DNA of 57,225 nt from Myxococcales bacterium (GTDB lineage: Bacteria; UBA10199; 2-02-FULL-44-16; JAAZCA01): assembly GCA_012513515.1 (NCBI GenBank), contig JAAZCA010000021.1, positions 1 to 57,225 of the forward strand. The letters are read 5' to 3'. Below, piece by piece: positions 42,924 through 52,963 of the stretch. The notes below the pieces were generated by a model. It saw only the letters and a list, made by a program, of their open reading frames with translations, did no database searches and was not told where the DNA came from. Position 1 is the stretch's first letter; each line of letters begins with the position of its first letter. A program made the translations under genes and the position numbers.

Positions 42924-44645
42924 ATGATAAAGATAGAAGTCAACGGAAGAGAGATCGAGGCCGCCAAAGGCTCGACAATACTAGAGGCCCTCAAGAAGGA
43001 GGGAATAAAGGTCCCAACGCTATGCCATCTTGACGGAATGACTCCAACAGGCGCATGCAGGATATGCGTTGTTGAAATCGACGGAATGCCGGGGCTCGTT
43101 CCCTCGTGTTCTTATCCGGCAGCCGATGGGATGAAGATAAAGACGCATTCCCCAAGGGTGCTCGAGGCAAGAAAGACCATCGTGGAGCTTTTGCTGAGCA
43201 ACCACCCTGATGACTGCCTGTATTGCCCGAGGGACGGAAAATGCGATCTGCAAAACCTTTCAGCAGAACTCGGGATACGCCAACGCATGTTCCGAGGCGA
43301 GAGGAAGTCCAGCGATCTGGACCTCTCCAGCCCCTCCATCACCAGAGACCCGGAGAAGTGCATACTCTGCGGAAAATGCGTAAGAGTTTGCGAAGAGGTT
43401 CAGTCCGTGTCCGCAATAGATTTCGTAAAACGCGGCAGCAACTCATACATCGGCACCGCATTCGACAAAGGGCTCAACCTTTCCAGCTGCATAAACTGCG
43501 GACAGTGCATAGCGGTTTGCCCCACAGGCGCACTTCATGAAACCGCTTCGGTGGACAAGGTCGTCGCCGCACTTGCCGACCCGGATAAATACGTAGTCAT
43601 ACAGCACGCGCCGAGCATCTCCGTCAGCCTTGCCGAAGAGTTTGGATATCCCCCCGGCAAGGACATCGACGCCCAGATGGTTTCAGCGCTCCGCAGGATA
43701 GGATTTAAAAAGGTCTTCGACACCTCCTTCTCTGCTGACCTCACGATAATGGAAGAGGGCTCAGAGTTGATAGAGCGAATCACCAAGGGCGGTCCGCTCC
43801 CGATGATGACGAGCTGTTCCCCCGGATGGATAAAGTTCGTCGAACAATTCTATCCGGAACTGCTCCCTAATGTGTCGACGTGCAAGAGCCCGCAGCAGAT
43901 GCTAGGCGCGCTCATCAAGCATTTCTTTGCCGAACGGGAAGGAATAGACAAGTCCAAGATCGTAAGCGTTTCGATAATGCCGTGCACAGCTAAGAAGTTC
44001 GAATGTGCAAGAACTGAAATGGCATCCGACTTCATACCCGACGTGGATTACGTCCTGACGACCAGAGAGGCCGGCGAATTGATAAAGATGTTCGGAATAG
44101 ACCTCAAAGCTCTGCCCGCGGATTCGGCCGACAATCCTTTCGGCGAAAGAACGACGGCCGGGAAAATATTCGGCGCCAGCGGCGGAGTCATGGAGGCCGC
44201 GATAAGAACGGCTTATCACCTGCTGACCGGCAAGGAACTCGAAAACCTCGATGTGAAAGCAGTCAGGGGTTTTGATGGAATCAAAGAGGCCAAGATTCAG
44301 GTGGGGGATTTGACGATTGGCGCCGCAGTAGCCAGCGGCCTTGGCAACGCAAGAAAGCTGATGGAAGAGGTGAAAGCCGGCAGGAAGGATCTGCACTTCA
44401 TAGAGATCATGACCTGCCCGGGAGGATGCATCGCAGGTGGCGGACAACCGTTCGACATCGACAAGAAGGCAGCGGCCGAAAGAATGAAAAAACTGTACGA
44501 CATCGACAGCTCTGAACCCGTCAGACTCAGTCACAAGAACAAGGAAATCCAGAAGCTCTACAATGAATTTCTCGGAAAGCCTCTCGGGGAAAAGAGCCAC
44601 AAGCTGCTCCACACTCACTACACCAAGCGCGATGTTATACTGTAA
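42924..44645 (+). CDS. hydA: HydA, [FeFe]-hydrogenase catalytic subunit
   Basis: 573 residues. From the N terminus: a [2Fe-2S] domain (CHLDGMTPTGACRICVVE), a His-ligated cluster (HPDDCLYCPRDGKC), two [4Fe-4S] clusters (CILCGKCVRVC, CINCGQCIAVCPTGA), then the H-domain with L1 TSCSPGW (about 296-302), L2 MPCTAKKFE (about 352-360) and L3 MTCPGGCIAGGGQP (about 496-509). L1 has Ser where most enzymes have the proton-relay Cys. A short small-subunit-like tail ends in LLHTHYTKRD, with no C-terminal [2Fe-2S] domain. With HydB and HydC it forms the bifurcating trimer. The ATG at 42924 follows GAAGGAG. Confidence 0.95.
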   Translation: MIKIEVNGREIEAAKGSTILEALKKEGIKVPTLCHLDGMTPTGACRICVVEIDGMPGLVPSCSYPAADGMKIKTHSPRVLEARKTIVELLLSNHPDDCLYCPRDGKCDLQNLSAELGIRQRMFRGERKSSDLDLSSPSITRDPEKCILCGKCVRVCEEVQSVSAIDFVKRGSNSYIGTAFDKGLNLSSCINCGQCIAVCPTGALHETASVDKVVAALADPDKYVVIQHAPSISVSLAEEFGYPPGKDIDAQMVSALRRIGFKKVFDTSFSADLTIMEEGSELIERITKGGPLPMMTSCSPGWIKFVEQFYPELLPNVSTCKSPQQMLGALIKHFFAEREGIDKSKIVSVSIMPCTAKKFECARTEMASDFIPDVDYVLTTREAGELIKMFGIDLKALPADSADNPFGERTTAGKIFGASGGVMEAAIRTAYHLLTGKELENLDVKAVRGFDGIKEAKIQVGDLTIGAAVASGLGNARKLMEEVKAGRKDLHFIEIMTCPGGCIAGGGQPFDIDKKAAAERMKKLYDIDSSEPVRLSHKNKEIQKLYNEFLGKPLGEKSHKLLHTHYTKRDVIL

Positions 44646-44665
44646 ACGTGGATTAAGGAGATTTT

Positions 44666-45055
44666 ATGAGCCAGAAAAAGAAAATTCTTGTAGTCGATGA
44701 CGACGTCGACATGCTCCACCAGGTTGCGATGATGTTGTCGGACGGTGGATACGAAGTCATCATAGCCGAAGGGGAACGCGGGGCAGAAGAGGAGCTCGTC
44801 AAGTTTCATCCCGACCTGGTCATTCTCGACATAATGATGGAACACGAGGATTCCGGCTTCGTAATCAGCCATCAGGTGAAAAAACTCTACCCTGAAACGC
44901 CTGTCATCTTTTTGTCGTCAGTGAACGCAAGCACTGGAATAAGTTTTCCCACAGACACGCCGGAGGAAAGGTCCTGGATCAAGGCAGATGCATTCCTCAA
45001 TAAGCCTGTCCGCGCCGAAAGCCTGAAAAATGAAGTCGAAAGACTTCTCGCCTAA
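44666..45055 (+). CDS. Stand-alone response-regulator receiver protein (first)
   Basis: 129 residues, a receiver domain only: ILVVDDDVDML, phospho-acceptor Asp55 in VILDIMMEHEDSGF, and FLNKPVRAE with the conserved Lys. No output domain. A loop around residues 85-105 (NASTGISFPTDTPEERSW) is longer than usual and is shared in outline with the second receiver at 45346. It lies 20 bases after hydA with a good ribosome site (AAGGAG). Confidence 0.92.
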   Translation: MSQKKKILVVDDDVDMLHQVAMMLSDGGYEVIIAEGERGAEEELVKFHPDLVILDIMMEHEDSGFVISHQVKKLYPETPVIFLSSVNASTGISFPTDTPEERSWIKADAFLNKPVRAESLKNEVERLLA

Positions 45056-45106
45056 GCTTTGGAAAGGTATGGCAGCATGCCGCCGCAGGGATACATACGG
45101 ATGCGA

Positions 45107-45132
45107 GCGCTACGCAGCAACCTGCGTAGCGC
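45107..45132. other. Hairpin between the two receiver genes
   Basis: A perfect 11-bp stem GCGCTACGCAG / CTGCGTAGCGC with a CAAC loop, 52 bases after the first receiver gene. No T run follows, so it is not a standard terminator. It may be an mRNA-stabilising element or part of the debris left by the lost kinase gene. Confidence 0.5.
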
Positions 45133-45161
45133 CCGGCTTCCCGGCAGAATTCCCGGAATAT

Positions 45162-45341
45162 CGTTTTATAGTTTTCGTCGGGCTGCTTTGCAGCCTGGGC
45201 TTTTCCAAGGTCACCCAGGTAGCGTTTGGCGTCAACCTGCTGGTCTAAGGAAATCTGACCATGGTCGCCGACCGAGAGGAGATGAAGATGGTCGTGAATA
45301 ACCTCGTAAGCAATGCGGTACGGAAAAACGATCAGGGAGGA
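45162..45341 (+). pseudogene. Remnant of a histidine kinase gene
   Basis: One reading frame, broken by a TAA at 45246-45248, encodes FSKVTQVAFGVNLLV, the stop, then NLTMVADREEMKMVVNNLV and SNAVRKNDQGG. The second part matches the N-box of histidine-kinase ATPase domains (a D.e.l..v..NLl.NA.+ pattern). The first part could be the end of a dimerisation region. Everything else of a kinase, including the phospho-His helix and G-boxes, is missing. The neighbours on both sides are receiver proteins, so a kinase flanked by its receivers has probably been deleted in stages. Confidence 0.5.
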
Positions 45342-45345
45342 ATAT

Positions 45346-45771
45346 ATGGCAAAGATAGTGTGTATAGATGATGATATAGATGTGCTCGAAACGTGCAAAC
45401 TCCTTCTGACCGAGGCTGGCCACAGCGTAGAAACTGCGACAACCGAAAGGGATGGCCTCGCGAAAACGAAGGAGTTCAACCCTGATCTCATAATGCTCGA
45501 CCTTATGATGGAGGACATTACAACCGGTTTCCACCTAGCCTACAATTTCAGGTCCGACGATGTCATGAAATTCAAACCAATTCTCATGCTCACATCGATC
45601 AACCAAAAACCTGGCGCCAACCTCAACCCTGATGCCGAAGGTGAATTTCTTCCGGTTGACGCATTCATAGAAAAACCGATTCGCAGGGAAACTCTGCTAA
45701 ATTCCGTTAACGCCCTTCTCTCGCTCCCAAAGGAGAAGATAAATGTATCCGGTAGGAACAAGGTAATCTGA
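45346..45771 (+). CDS. Stand-alone response-regulator receiver protein (second)
   Basis: 141 residues, receiver only: IVCIDDDIDVLE, Asp52 in IMLDLMMEDITTGF, and a FIEKPIRRE Lys motif. The ATG at 45346 follows AGGGAGGA. That ribosome site lies within the kinase remnant, which suggests the receiver originally overlapped or followed the kinase gene. It resembles the first receiver and both share the long loop before the Lys. The kinase that phosphorylates it is no longer encoded next to it. Confidence 0.9.
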   Translation: MAKIVCIDDDIDVLETCKLLLTEAGHSVETATTERDGLAKTKEFNPDLIMLDLMMEDITTGFHLAYNFRSDDVMKFKPILMLTSINQKPGANLNPDAEGEFLPVDAFIEKPIRRETLLNSVNALLSLPKEKINVSGRNKVI

Positions 45772-45838
45772 AATACTCTGTACAAAAAAACACATCGCAT
45801 GCTGAAATTGCAAAGTCAGCTATTTTAAAAGGAATCAT

Positions 45839-47251
45839 ATGACCTCTTCATCTCTAAAGTACCCAGATTTTATATCCGCGGCTCACATTGAAGATATAAT
45901 ATCCGGTTCTAAAAAAGACCCTGCACGGATCGATGAGATCCTGCAGAAGTCACTATCCCTGCATCCGCTCACCATCGAGGAAGCGGCATCGCTTATATCC
46001 GCAACCGACGGGGACTCTGAGGAAAAAATTTTCAACACGGCGAGGGAGCTGAAGCGCAGGGTCTATGGAAATCGTATCGTGATATTCGCGCCCCTCTACG
46101 TGGGAAATGAATGTGTGAACGACTGCACATATTGCGCTTTCCGCAGGTCGAACAGCAAGGTATCCAGAATAACATTGTCGCAGGAACAGCTCGTCGCCGA
46201 AGTTGTCGCACTGGAGTCGGTCGGCCATAAAAGGCTCATATTGGTGTTCGGAGAACACATAAAATACGGCGCCAACTTCATAGCCGATTCCGTAAGAACT
46301 GCATATGCCACCAAGATAAAAAACGGCGAGATCCGCAGGGTGAACATCAACGCAGCCCCTATGGACATCGACGGCTACAGGATAGTCAAAGAGGCGGGAA
46401 TAGGAACCTACCAGATATTTCAGGAGACCTACCATCGCCAGAGATATGCGGAGGTGCACCCAAAAAACAGCAAGAAGGGCGATTACATGTATCGTCTGCA
46501 TGGACTCAGTCGCGCACTTGAGGCCGGAATAGACGATATCGGAATAGGCGCCCTGTTCGGGCTATACGATTGGAAATACGACCTCATAGCCCTGCTCGCG
46601 CACGCCGATTTTCTACAAAAGAAATACGGAATAGGACCGCACACAGTTAGTTTTCCAAGAATCAAGCGAGCCATAGGCGCAACGGTCGATAACAAATATT
46701 TTGTAAGCGACAGGGATTTCAAAAAACTCGTCGCGATACTGCGCCTTTCGATCCCATATACGGGAATGATTCTGACAGCCAGGGAAGGAGCCGAGGTCAG
46801 AAAAGAGGTGATGGAGTTCGGAGTTTCCCAAATAGACGCTGGCAGCCACATCGAACTGGGCGGGTACTCAAATCCGGCAAGAGATGCTCAGGACTTGGCC
46901 AGAGAGCAATTCGAGCTCGGCGATATGAGGACTCTAGACCAGGTGATAAGCGAACTCGTAGATGGAGGCTTCATGCCCAGCTTCTGCACCTCCTGCTACA
47001 GGGTCGGGCGCACCGGTGAGATATTCATGGAATACGCTATCCCCGGATTCATAAATAAATTCTGCACGCCGAACGCGATCATGACTTTCGCCGAATATCT
47101 CATGGACTTCGCTTCCGACGATACCAGGCGAAAAGGTTTTTCTCTGATAGAATCTGAGCTGATTAAAATAGACGACCCGAAAGTCAAGGATATCACCTTA
47201 AAAGCGCTCGAGCAGATAAAAGATGGCAGCAGGCGCGACGTCTACCTCTGA
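45839..47251 (+). CDS. hydG: HydG, [FeFe]-hydrogenase H-cluster maturase (radical SAM tyrosine lyase)
   Basis: HydG cleaves tyrosine to give the CO and CN ligands of the H-cluster. The 470-residue protein has the [10 protein letters not shown] radical SAM motif (Cys92, Cys96, Cys99), the biotin/thiamin-synthase-like barrel, and a C-terminal cluster region with [12 protein letters not shown] and FCTPNA. This C-terminal part distinguishes HydG from ThiH. Its position after hydA supports the call. HydE and HydF are not in the window. The ATG follows AAAAGGAATC. Its last 10 bases overlap the convergent mnmG. Confidence 0.96.
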   Translation: MTSSSLKYPDFISAAHIEDIISGSKKDPARIDEILQKSLSLHPLTIEEAASLISATDGDSEEKIFNTARELKRRVYGNRIVIFAPLYVGNECVNDCTYCAFRRSNSKVSRITLSQEQLVAEVVALESVGHKRLILVFGEHIKYGANFIADSVRTAYATKIKNGEIRRVNINAAPMDIDGYRIVKEAGIGTYQIFQETYHRQRYAEVHPKNSKKGDYMYRLHGLSRALEAGIDDIGIGALFGLYDWKYDLIALLAHADFLQKKYGIGPHTVSFPRIKRAIGATVDNKYFVSDRDFKKLVAILRLSIPYTGMILTAREGAEVRKEVMEFGVSQIDAGSHIELGGYSNPARDAQDLAREQFELGDMRTLDQVISELVDGGFMPSFCTSCYRVGRTGEIFMEYAIPGFINKFCTPNAIMTFAEYLMDFASDDTRRKGFSLIESELIKIDDPKVKDITLKALEQIKDGSRRDVYL

Positions 47252-49116
47252 GAAAGATAAATCATCAAAATGGATATTGCGGCCGGAGTGATTCCGGATA
47301 TTCTTGAGGCCTGCGCAAGATCGCGAGGCTCGACTCGCTTGAGATTCTCAACAACTTCATTTGAAAGCCCTTTTACGGAGGAATAATCGAAATTTCCAGG
47401 CACTCTTATTTTTTCAAGCTCCGCAAATTTGGCAATGAGCCTCTTCTGCGATTCGATATATCCGGCATATTTAATGTTGACCTCTATCTCGGCCGCAAGG
47501 TCATAGGACAGCGAGGCCGATCTCTCGGGAGTAAGCGCGGTCACGACTTTTTCGAGTGAAAGCTCCGGTCGCGAGATAATTGAACGAAGAGCCTGCGGTT
47601 TTTTAAGTGGAGCGCTGCCGAGACCTACTAAAATTTCATTTGTGCCCTGCGTTGGATAAATGATCCGTTCGTCCACAAATTCCATAAATTCCGCTATGTC
47701 GCCCCTCTTTTCACCGAATGAAATCCACCTTGATTCAGAAATGAGGCCAAGGCTCCTGCCGATAGGTGTGAGCCTGGCATAGGCGTTATCCTCGCGAAGG
47801 AGAAGCCTGTGCTCAGCCCTGGAGGTGAACATTCGATACGGCTCTTCGGTTCCCTTGGTAACGAGATCATCTATAAGAACTCCTATGTATGCCTCGTCTC
47901 TGCGCAGAATAACGGGCGGTTCTCCGACAATCGAACGCGCCGCATTGACGCCTGCGATAAAACCCTGCGCCGCCGCCTCCTCGTATCCGGAGGTGCCATT
48001 GATCTGCCCCGCATGATAGAGCCCGCTGACGAGCTTGGTCTCGAGAGTCGGCCTCAGCTGAGTCGGAAGAACGAAATCGTACTCCACAGCATAACCGCTT
48101 TGAAGTATTTTGGCCTCCTCCAGAGCTGGGACCGTTTTGAGCATAGCGTATTGAACTTCAAGCGGCAGCGAGGTCGACAGTCCATTGACATAAATCCACG
48201 GCGTGTCTATCCCTTCCGGCTCGAGGAAGAGCTGGTGCCTCTCCTTGTCGCCAAATCGTATGACCTTGTCCTCTATCGAGGGACAATAGCGCGGGCCCAC
48301 ACCCGATATTTTCCCGCTATAAAGAGGCGAGCTGGAGAGATTGTTTTTGATCACTTTGTGAGTTTCGATGTTCGTATGTGCAATATGACAGGAAAGCTGC
48401 GGCAGATCGTTTGTAACATCATCATATGAAAATTTTGGTCGCGGCACGTCGCCGTCCTGCCTCTGACATTTTGAAAAATCTATAGTGTCGCGATCCAGAC
48501 GCGGGCATGTGCCGGTTTTCATCCTCCCTATTTCAAAGCCAAGAGAGAGAAGGGATCGCGAAAGACCTTTGGATGAGAAATCACCTATCCGCCCTCCTTC
48601 AACATGCTCCATCCCAAAATGGAGAAGGCCGTTCATGAAGGTTCCTGCGGACAGCACGACTTTTTTGGACTCGATGCGTATTATCGAAGCATCGCTTAGC
48701 TGCGCTGCGACTCCGACGGCGCGACCATCCTCCGTACTAATATTGTCGACAACCGCCTCAACTATTACGACTCCAGTGGCATTCAGCAGGACCTTTTGCA
48801 TGTAATCGGAATATCTCTTGCTGTCGGACTGACAACGCGTCGCCCGAACCGCAGGCCCCTTGCTCCTGTTGAGAAGTCGAAACTGTATCCCCGTGGCATC
48901 GGCGGCGCGCCCCATCTCTCCGCCAAGGGCGTCAAGCTCACGCACGATATGCCCTTTCGCAAGCCCTCCTATCGCGGGATTGCAACTCATGGCGCCGATC
49001 GTGGATATCGATCCGGTAATCACACAAACGGAAAAACCCATTCTCGACGCGACGAGTGCAGCCTCTATTCCGGCGTGGCCGGCGCCTACCACTGCGATGT
49101 CGAATTTATTTTTCAT
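47242..49116 (-). CDS. mnmG: tRNA uridine-5-carboxymethylaminomethyl modification enzyme MnmG
   Basis: The FAD protein of the MnmEG complex that modifies U34 of several tRNAs. 624 residues: FAD site [61 protein letters not shown]-type segment ([11 protein letters not shown]), and [15 protein letters not shown]. The start at 49116 gives the usual length. An upstream ATG at 49149 lies in a spacer of short GTGAAT-like words and is less likely. It is encoded 62 bases downstream of mnmE on the same strand. Confidence 0.96.
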   Translation of the reverse strand: MKNKFDIAVVGAGHAGIEAALVASRMGFSVCVITGSISTIGAMSCNPAIGGLAKGHIVRELDALGGEMGRAADATGIQFRLLNRSKGPAVRATRCQSDSKRYSDYMQKVLLNATGVVIVEAVVDNISTEDGRAVGVAAQLSDASIIRIESKKVVLSAGTFMNGLLHFGMEHVEGGRIGDFSSKGLSRSLLSLGFEIGRMKTGTCPRLDRDTIDFSKCQRQDGDVPRPKFSYDDVTNDLPQLSCHIAHTNIETHKVIKNNLSSSPLYSGKISGVGPRYCPSIEDKVIRFGDKERHQLFLEPEGIDTPWIYVNGLSTSLPLEVQYAMLKTVPALEEAKILQSGYAVEYDFVLPTQLRPTLETKLVSGLYHAGQINGTSGYEEAAAQGFIAGVNAARSIVGEPPVILRRDEAYIGVLIDDLVTKGTEEPYRMFTSRAEHRLLLREDNAYARLTPIGRSLGLISESRWISFGEKRGDIAEFMEFVDERIIYPTQGTNEILVGLGSAPLKKPQALRSIISRPELSLEKVVTALTPERSASLSYDLAAEIEVNIKYAGYIESQKRLIAKFAELEKIRVPGNFDYSSVKGLSNEVVENLKRVEPRDLAQASRISGITPAAISILMIYLSQR

Positions 49117-49178
49117 TAAACTACAACCTACTTTTTTCCGATCATTCACTATTCACCAGTCACGATTCGCGGAATTTA

Positions 49179-50555
49179 TTACTTCCCTATGCAGAAGCTG
49201 GAAAATATCCGATCGAGAAGTGCGTCATCTATATTTTCACCCAAAATCTCGGCTATTTTTTCGTGGGAAACGCGAATACTCTCCACGATGAATTCGACAG
49301 GCAGCATCCCATCCGCAATCGCATCATCAGCCTCACGCGCAGACATAAGCGCGGCATCGAGAAGCTCCTTGTGTCGCGCCGAAGTCACTATTTCAGATCC
49401 CTCGCTGCTGACGTTCCTGTGTGTCACGATATTTCTCATCGCGGAGGTGATGCCATCTATGCCTTCTGAAGTTTTCGCTGAGACGTTCAAGATGAGCCCG
49501 TTAAAAATTTCGCCGACATCGGACGGCGAAAAAACCTGCGGCAGGTCGAATTTGTTTATCACAACTATCGACATAGATGGATCCAGTGAAGATAGCATCT
49601 TACGTTCATCGTCATTTAGCGGCCGCGATCCGTCGATGACGTATATCACAAGGTCGGCGCCGCCGAGCTCCCCCCTCGCCCTATCGACGCCTATCCTTTC
49701 TACTTCGCAGGCGGAATCGCGAAGGCCCGCCGTATCCCTCAGGCGATACAGATACCCCCCAAACGTGATCATGGATTCAACCACATCCCTCGTAGTACCA
49801 GGGAGGTGATGAACGATCGCGCGGCTTTCACCGGTGATGGCATTCATGATGCTGGATTTGCCGGCGTTGGGAGGGCCGGCTATCACTGTGGTAACGCCGT
49901 CTTTCATGATGCGCCCTTCCTTGTAGCTGCCTGAAAGTTTTGAAAGCTCCGCGACGATCTCTCCCATCTTCGCAATTCTGTCGCTGCCCATCAGCTCCGG
50001 AAGCTCTTCTTCCGGAAAATCTATCGATGCCTCCAGGAAACTGCGAAGGTCGAGGAGTTTTTCGCTGACTGCGGATATCGCTCGCGAAAGCTCTCCCGAC
50101 ATCTGCCTCGCTGCATTTTTGGAAGAGGCTTCGCTCGTGGCTGATATCAAGTCCGCCACAGCCTCGGCCTGAACAAGGTCCATCTTCCCGGCAAGAAAGG
50201 CCCTGCGCGTAAACTCTCCCGGACCCGCAGCCCTCGCGCCGGCTGCGATCGCAGCATCGACGAGCTTGCCGAGAATTATCGGCGAACCATGGCAGGAAAA
50301 TTCAACCATATCCTGCCCGGTGTATGTGGAGGGCGCAGGGAGATAGACCGCCATCACCCTATCGACGATATCGCCGTCGCAGCACAACTCCCCGAGATAT
50401 AAAGTTCTCGGCTTCATATCCCCGCTCAGGACCTTGCCCTTCCAGAGCCTGTCGAGGATCTCCCTCGATTTCGGACCGCTGATCCTGACGACTCCTATCC
50501 CGCCAAATCCTTGCGGGGTCGCTATCGCGGCTATCGTATCTAAATTCGATATCAT
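49179..50555 (-). CDS. mnmE: tRNA modification GTPase MnmE
   Basis: 458 residues. The N-terminal tetrahydrofolate-binding domain opens DTIAAIATPQGFGGIGVVRISG. The helical domain is interrupted by the G domain with G1 GPPNAGKSS (about 221-229), G2/G3 PGTTRD and DTAGLRDS, and G4 NKFD. The C terminus ends CIGK, the conserved CxGK motif that carries the cysteine needed for modification. It is the partner of the following mnmG, and the two-gene order is classical. Confidence 0.96.
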   Translation of the reverse strand: MISNLDTIAAIATPQGFGGIGVVRISGPKSREILDRLWKGKVLSGDMKPRTLYLGELCCDGDIVDRVMAVYLPAPSTYTGQDMVEFSCHGSPIILGKLVDAAIAAGARAAGPGEFTRRAFLAGKMDLVQAEAVADLISATSEASSKNAARQMSGELSRAISAVSEKLLDLRSFLEASIDFPEEELPELMGSDRIAKMGEIVAELSKLSGSYKEGRIMKDGVTTVIAGPPNAGKSSIMNAITGESRAIVHHLPGTTRDVVESMITFGGYLYRLRDTAGLRDSACEVERIGVDRARGELGGADLVIYVIDGSRPLNDDERKMLSSLDPSMSIVVINKFDLPQVFSPSDVGEIFNGLILNVSAKTSEGIDGITSAMRNIVTHRNVSSEGSEIVTSARHKELLDAALMSAREADDAIADGMLPVEFIVESIRVSHEKIAEILGENIDDALLDRIFSSFCIGK

Positions 50556-50658
50556 AGTATCCGGCGAGAACTACTTCCTAGCGCGACCATCTGTCAACCT
50601 CGGCATTTCGCCTCCCAGTGGACTGTAAAAACGGCTCTGGTGCGCTTAAACACTGATA

Positions 50659-50686
50659 TTGACGGCGATATGCAAAAGTGTATACT
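50659..50686 (+). promoter_or_regulatory. Promoter of the gap-pgk-tpiA-secG operon
   Basis: TTGACG (50659-50664), 16 bases, TATACT (50681-50686): a strong sigma-70-type match. Transcription would start near 50693, giving a leader of about 60 bases before the gap ATG, with TTGGAGGGG as ribosome site. Confidence 0.7.
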
Positions 50687-50753
50687 GCGAGCCCTTGTGG
50701 AATATTCCGCAAAAACACCAATAAAAACAACTAATTAACTAATTGGAGGGGTT

Positions 50754-51758
50754 ATGGCTTTAAAGGTAGGAATCAACGGTTTTGGAAGAATCGGCAGGCT
50801 TTCGCTCAGGGTCATGCTCGAACATCCCGACATCGAATGCGTCGGAATCAACGATCTCATAGACACCAAGCTCATGGCTCACCTCTTCAAGTACGACTCT
50901 GCCCAAGGGATGTTCAGGGGCGAGGTCTCCTGCGATGAGAGCTCAATTACGATCAACGGCAGAAAGATACCTGTCACCAAGGAGAAGGATCCTTCCGCGC
51001 TTCCCTGGAAGAACAGGGGCTGTGATATCGTCCTTGAATGCACCGGGCTTTTCCTAAACCAGGAAACAGCGGGCAAACATCTCGCCGCCGGAGCGAAAAA
51101 GGTTATCCTTTCGGCTCCTGCAAAGGGTGGAGAGATCCCAACTTTCGTCTACAACGTGAACCACATGGACTACGATCCTGTGAAAAACACGATATTCTCC
51201 AACGCCAGCTGCACGACTAACTGCCTCGCACCGGTTGCGAAAGTCCTTCACGAAAACTTCGGCATCGAACATGGCCTCATGACGACAATTCACTCTTACA
51301 CCAACGACCAGAGGGTCGTGGATGCCCCGCACAAGGATTTCAGAAGGGCCAGAGCGGCTGCAGTTTCCCAGATACCAACAACGACCGGAGCAGCCAAGGC
51401 GGTCGGCCTCGTCCTTCCAGATCTCAAAGGGAAGCTCGACGGTTTTGCAGTAAGAGTTCCTACGGTTGATGTCTCCGTCGTCGACCTCGTCGCAACGCTC
51501 TCCAAGAGCGTAACTGCGGAAGAGGTTAATGCAGCGCTCAAGAAGGCAGCTTCGGGAACGATGAAGGAAACCATGCAGTTCTGCGAAGATCCTTGCGTAT
51601 CTGTCGACTTCATAGGCAACTCGCACGGCTCGATCGTCGATGCCGCACTCACGAAGGTCATCGGCGACAAGATGGTAAAAGTACTTTCATGGTACGACAA
51701 CGAGATGGGCTTCTGCCATCAGATGATCCGCATGGCGAAATACGCGGTAACCAAATAA
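50754..51758 (+). CDS. gap: Glyceraldehyde-3-phosphate dehydrogenase, type I
   Basis: 334 residues. The Rossmann start VGINGFGRIGRL, the catalytic cysteine in SNASCTTNCLAPV (about 150), the partner His in TIHSYTNDQ, and the C-terminal WYDNEMGF are all present. A Leu rather than Asp in the INDLID segment after the second strand does not by itself settle NAD versus NADP preference. First gene of a glycolytic operon with its own promoter. Confidence 0.97.
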   Translation: MALKVGINGFGRIGRLSLRVMLEHPDIECVGINDLIDTKLMAHLFKYDSAQGMFRGEVSCDESSITINGRKIPVTKEKDPSALPWKNRGCDIVLECTGLFLNQETAGKHLAAGAKKVILSAPAKGGEIPTFVYNVNHMDYDPVKNTIFSNASCTTNCLAPVAKVLHENFGIEHGLMTTIHSYTNDQRVVDAPHKDFRRARAAAVSQIPTTTGAAKAVGLVLPDLKGKLDGFAVRVPTVDVSVVDLVATLSKSVTAEEVNAALKKAASGTMKETMQFCEDPCVSVDFIGNSHGSIVDAALTKVIGDKMVKVLSWYDNEMGFCHQMIRMAKYAVTK

Positions 51759-51773
51759 GGAAGAGTGTAAAAA

Positions 51774-52961
51774 ATGACCATCAAATATATCGACGAACTT
51801 AACCTTTCGGACAAGCGCGTTTTCATGCGTGTTGATTTCAACGTCTCCTTCAGCGAGCCGGGCGTCATATCCGACGACACGAGAATCCGCGCAGCGCTTC
51901 CTACGATACGCTACGCGCTTGACCACGGCGCACGCCTCATCCTTGCATCCCACTGCGGCAGACCGAAGGGGCAGAGGGATCCAAAATATTCCCTCAAACC
52001 TGTCGCCGAGAGACTTTCTCAACTCCTCGGCGGAGCCGAGGTAACGATGCCCGAAGATTGCGTCGGCGACGCGGTAAAGAAGCTCGCTTCCGATCTTCCA
52101 TCGGGCCACATGATGCTTCTCGAAAATCTCCGCTTTCACGCGGAAGAGACGAACAATGATGAGGCATTTTCAAAGCAGCTGGCTTCCCTCGCCGATCTCT
52201 ACATCAACGATGCTTTCGGCACCGCACATCGCGCACACGCCTCTACGGAGGGAATGGTCAAATTCGTAAACGAAAAAGGGGCGGGTTTCCTTATGAAAAA
52301 GGAGATTGAAGCTCTTTCGGAGCTTCTTAAGTCCCCGGCCAAACCATTCGTTGGAATTTTGGGCGGAGCAAAAGTCTCCGACAAAATAGGAGTCATAGAA
52401 AACCTGATGAACCTGTGCGACACCCTGATTATCGGCGGCGGGATGTCCTATACCTTCCTCGCTGCAAAGGGTTTCTCGATAGGCAAATCACTCTTCGAAG
52501 AGGAAAAAGTTCATACGGCAAAGAGGATTCTCGAACGCGCAGAAACGCGGGGCATACCTATAATGATACCTCTCGACAACGTCATAGCCGAGGAATGCGA
52601 TGCCAGCGCACCGGCAAAGACAACAGACGGCCCCTCCATCCCGGAAGGGATGATGGGGCTCGACATAGGTCCAAAGACTATCGAGGCCTATGAAGCGGTA
52701 ATCGCAAAGGCCAAGACGATATTCTGGAACGGACCGATGGGAGTCTTTGAAATACCGCAGTTTGCAAACGGAACCTTCAAAATCGCAGCAGCCCTGGTCT
52801 CAAGCGGCGCAAAGACAGTCGTCGGCGGCGGAGACTCGATTTCTGCGATCAAAAAATCCGGTTTCAAAGATAGGATTTCACACATCTCTACCGGCGGCGG
52901 TGCTTCCCTTGAATTTCTGGAAGGCAAGCAGCTCCCCGGAATAACAGCTCTCGAGGTTTGA
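51774..52961 (+). CDS. pgk: Phosphoglycerate kinase
   Basis: 395 residues. The N-terminal substrate part has [16 protein letters not shown] and LLENLRFH. The hinge and nucleotide part has [24 protein letters not shown] and GGGDSISAI. Length and motifs are normal. It starts 16 bases after gap and its stop overlaps a weak TTG frame leading into tpiA, whose true ATG is 3 bases further on. Confidence 0.97.
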   Translation: MTIKYIDELNLSDKRVFMRVDFNVSFSEPGVISDDTRIRAALPTIRYALDHGARLILASHCGRPKGQRDPKYSLKPVAERLSQLLGGAEVTMPEDCVGDAVKKLASDLPSGHMMLLENLRFHAEETNNDEAFSKQLASLADLYINDAFGTAHRAHASTEGMVKFVNEKGAGFLMKKEIEALSELLKSPAKPFVGILGGAKVSDKIGVIENLMNLCDTLIIGGGMSYTFLAAKGFSIGKSLFEEEKVHTAKRILERAETRGIPIMIPLDNVIAEECDASAPAKTTDGPSIPEGMMGLDIGPKTIEAYEAVIAKAKTIFWNGPMGVFEIPQFANGTFKIAAALVSSGAKTVVGGGDSISAIKKSGFKDRISHISTGGGASLEFLEGKQLPGITALEV

Positions 52962-52963
52962 AT

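Noticed and set aside
50556-50658. Spacer between mnmE and the gap promoter checked for a riboswitch or small gene
   Set aside because: Short, with no stable conserved-looking fold and no frame with a ribosome site.
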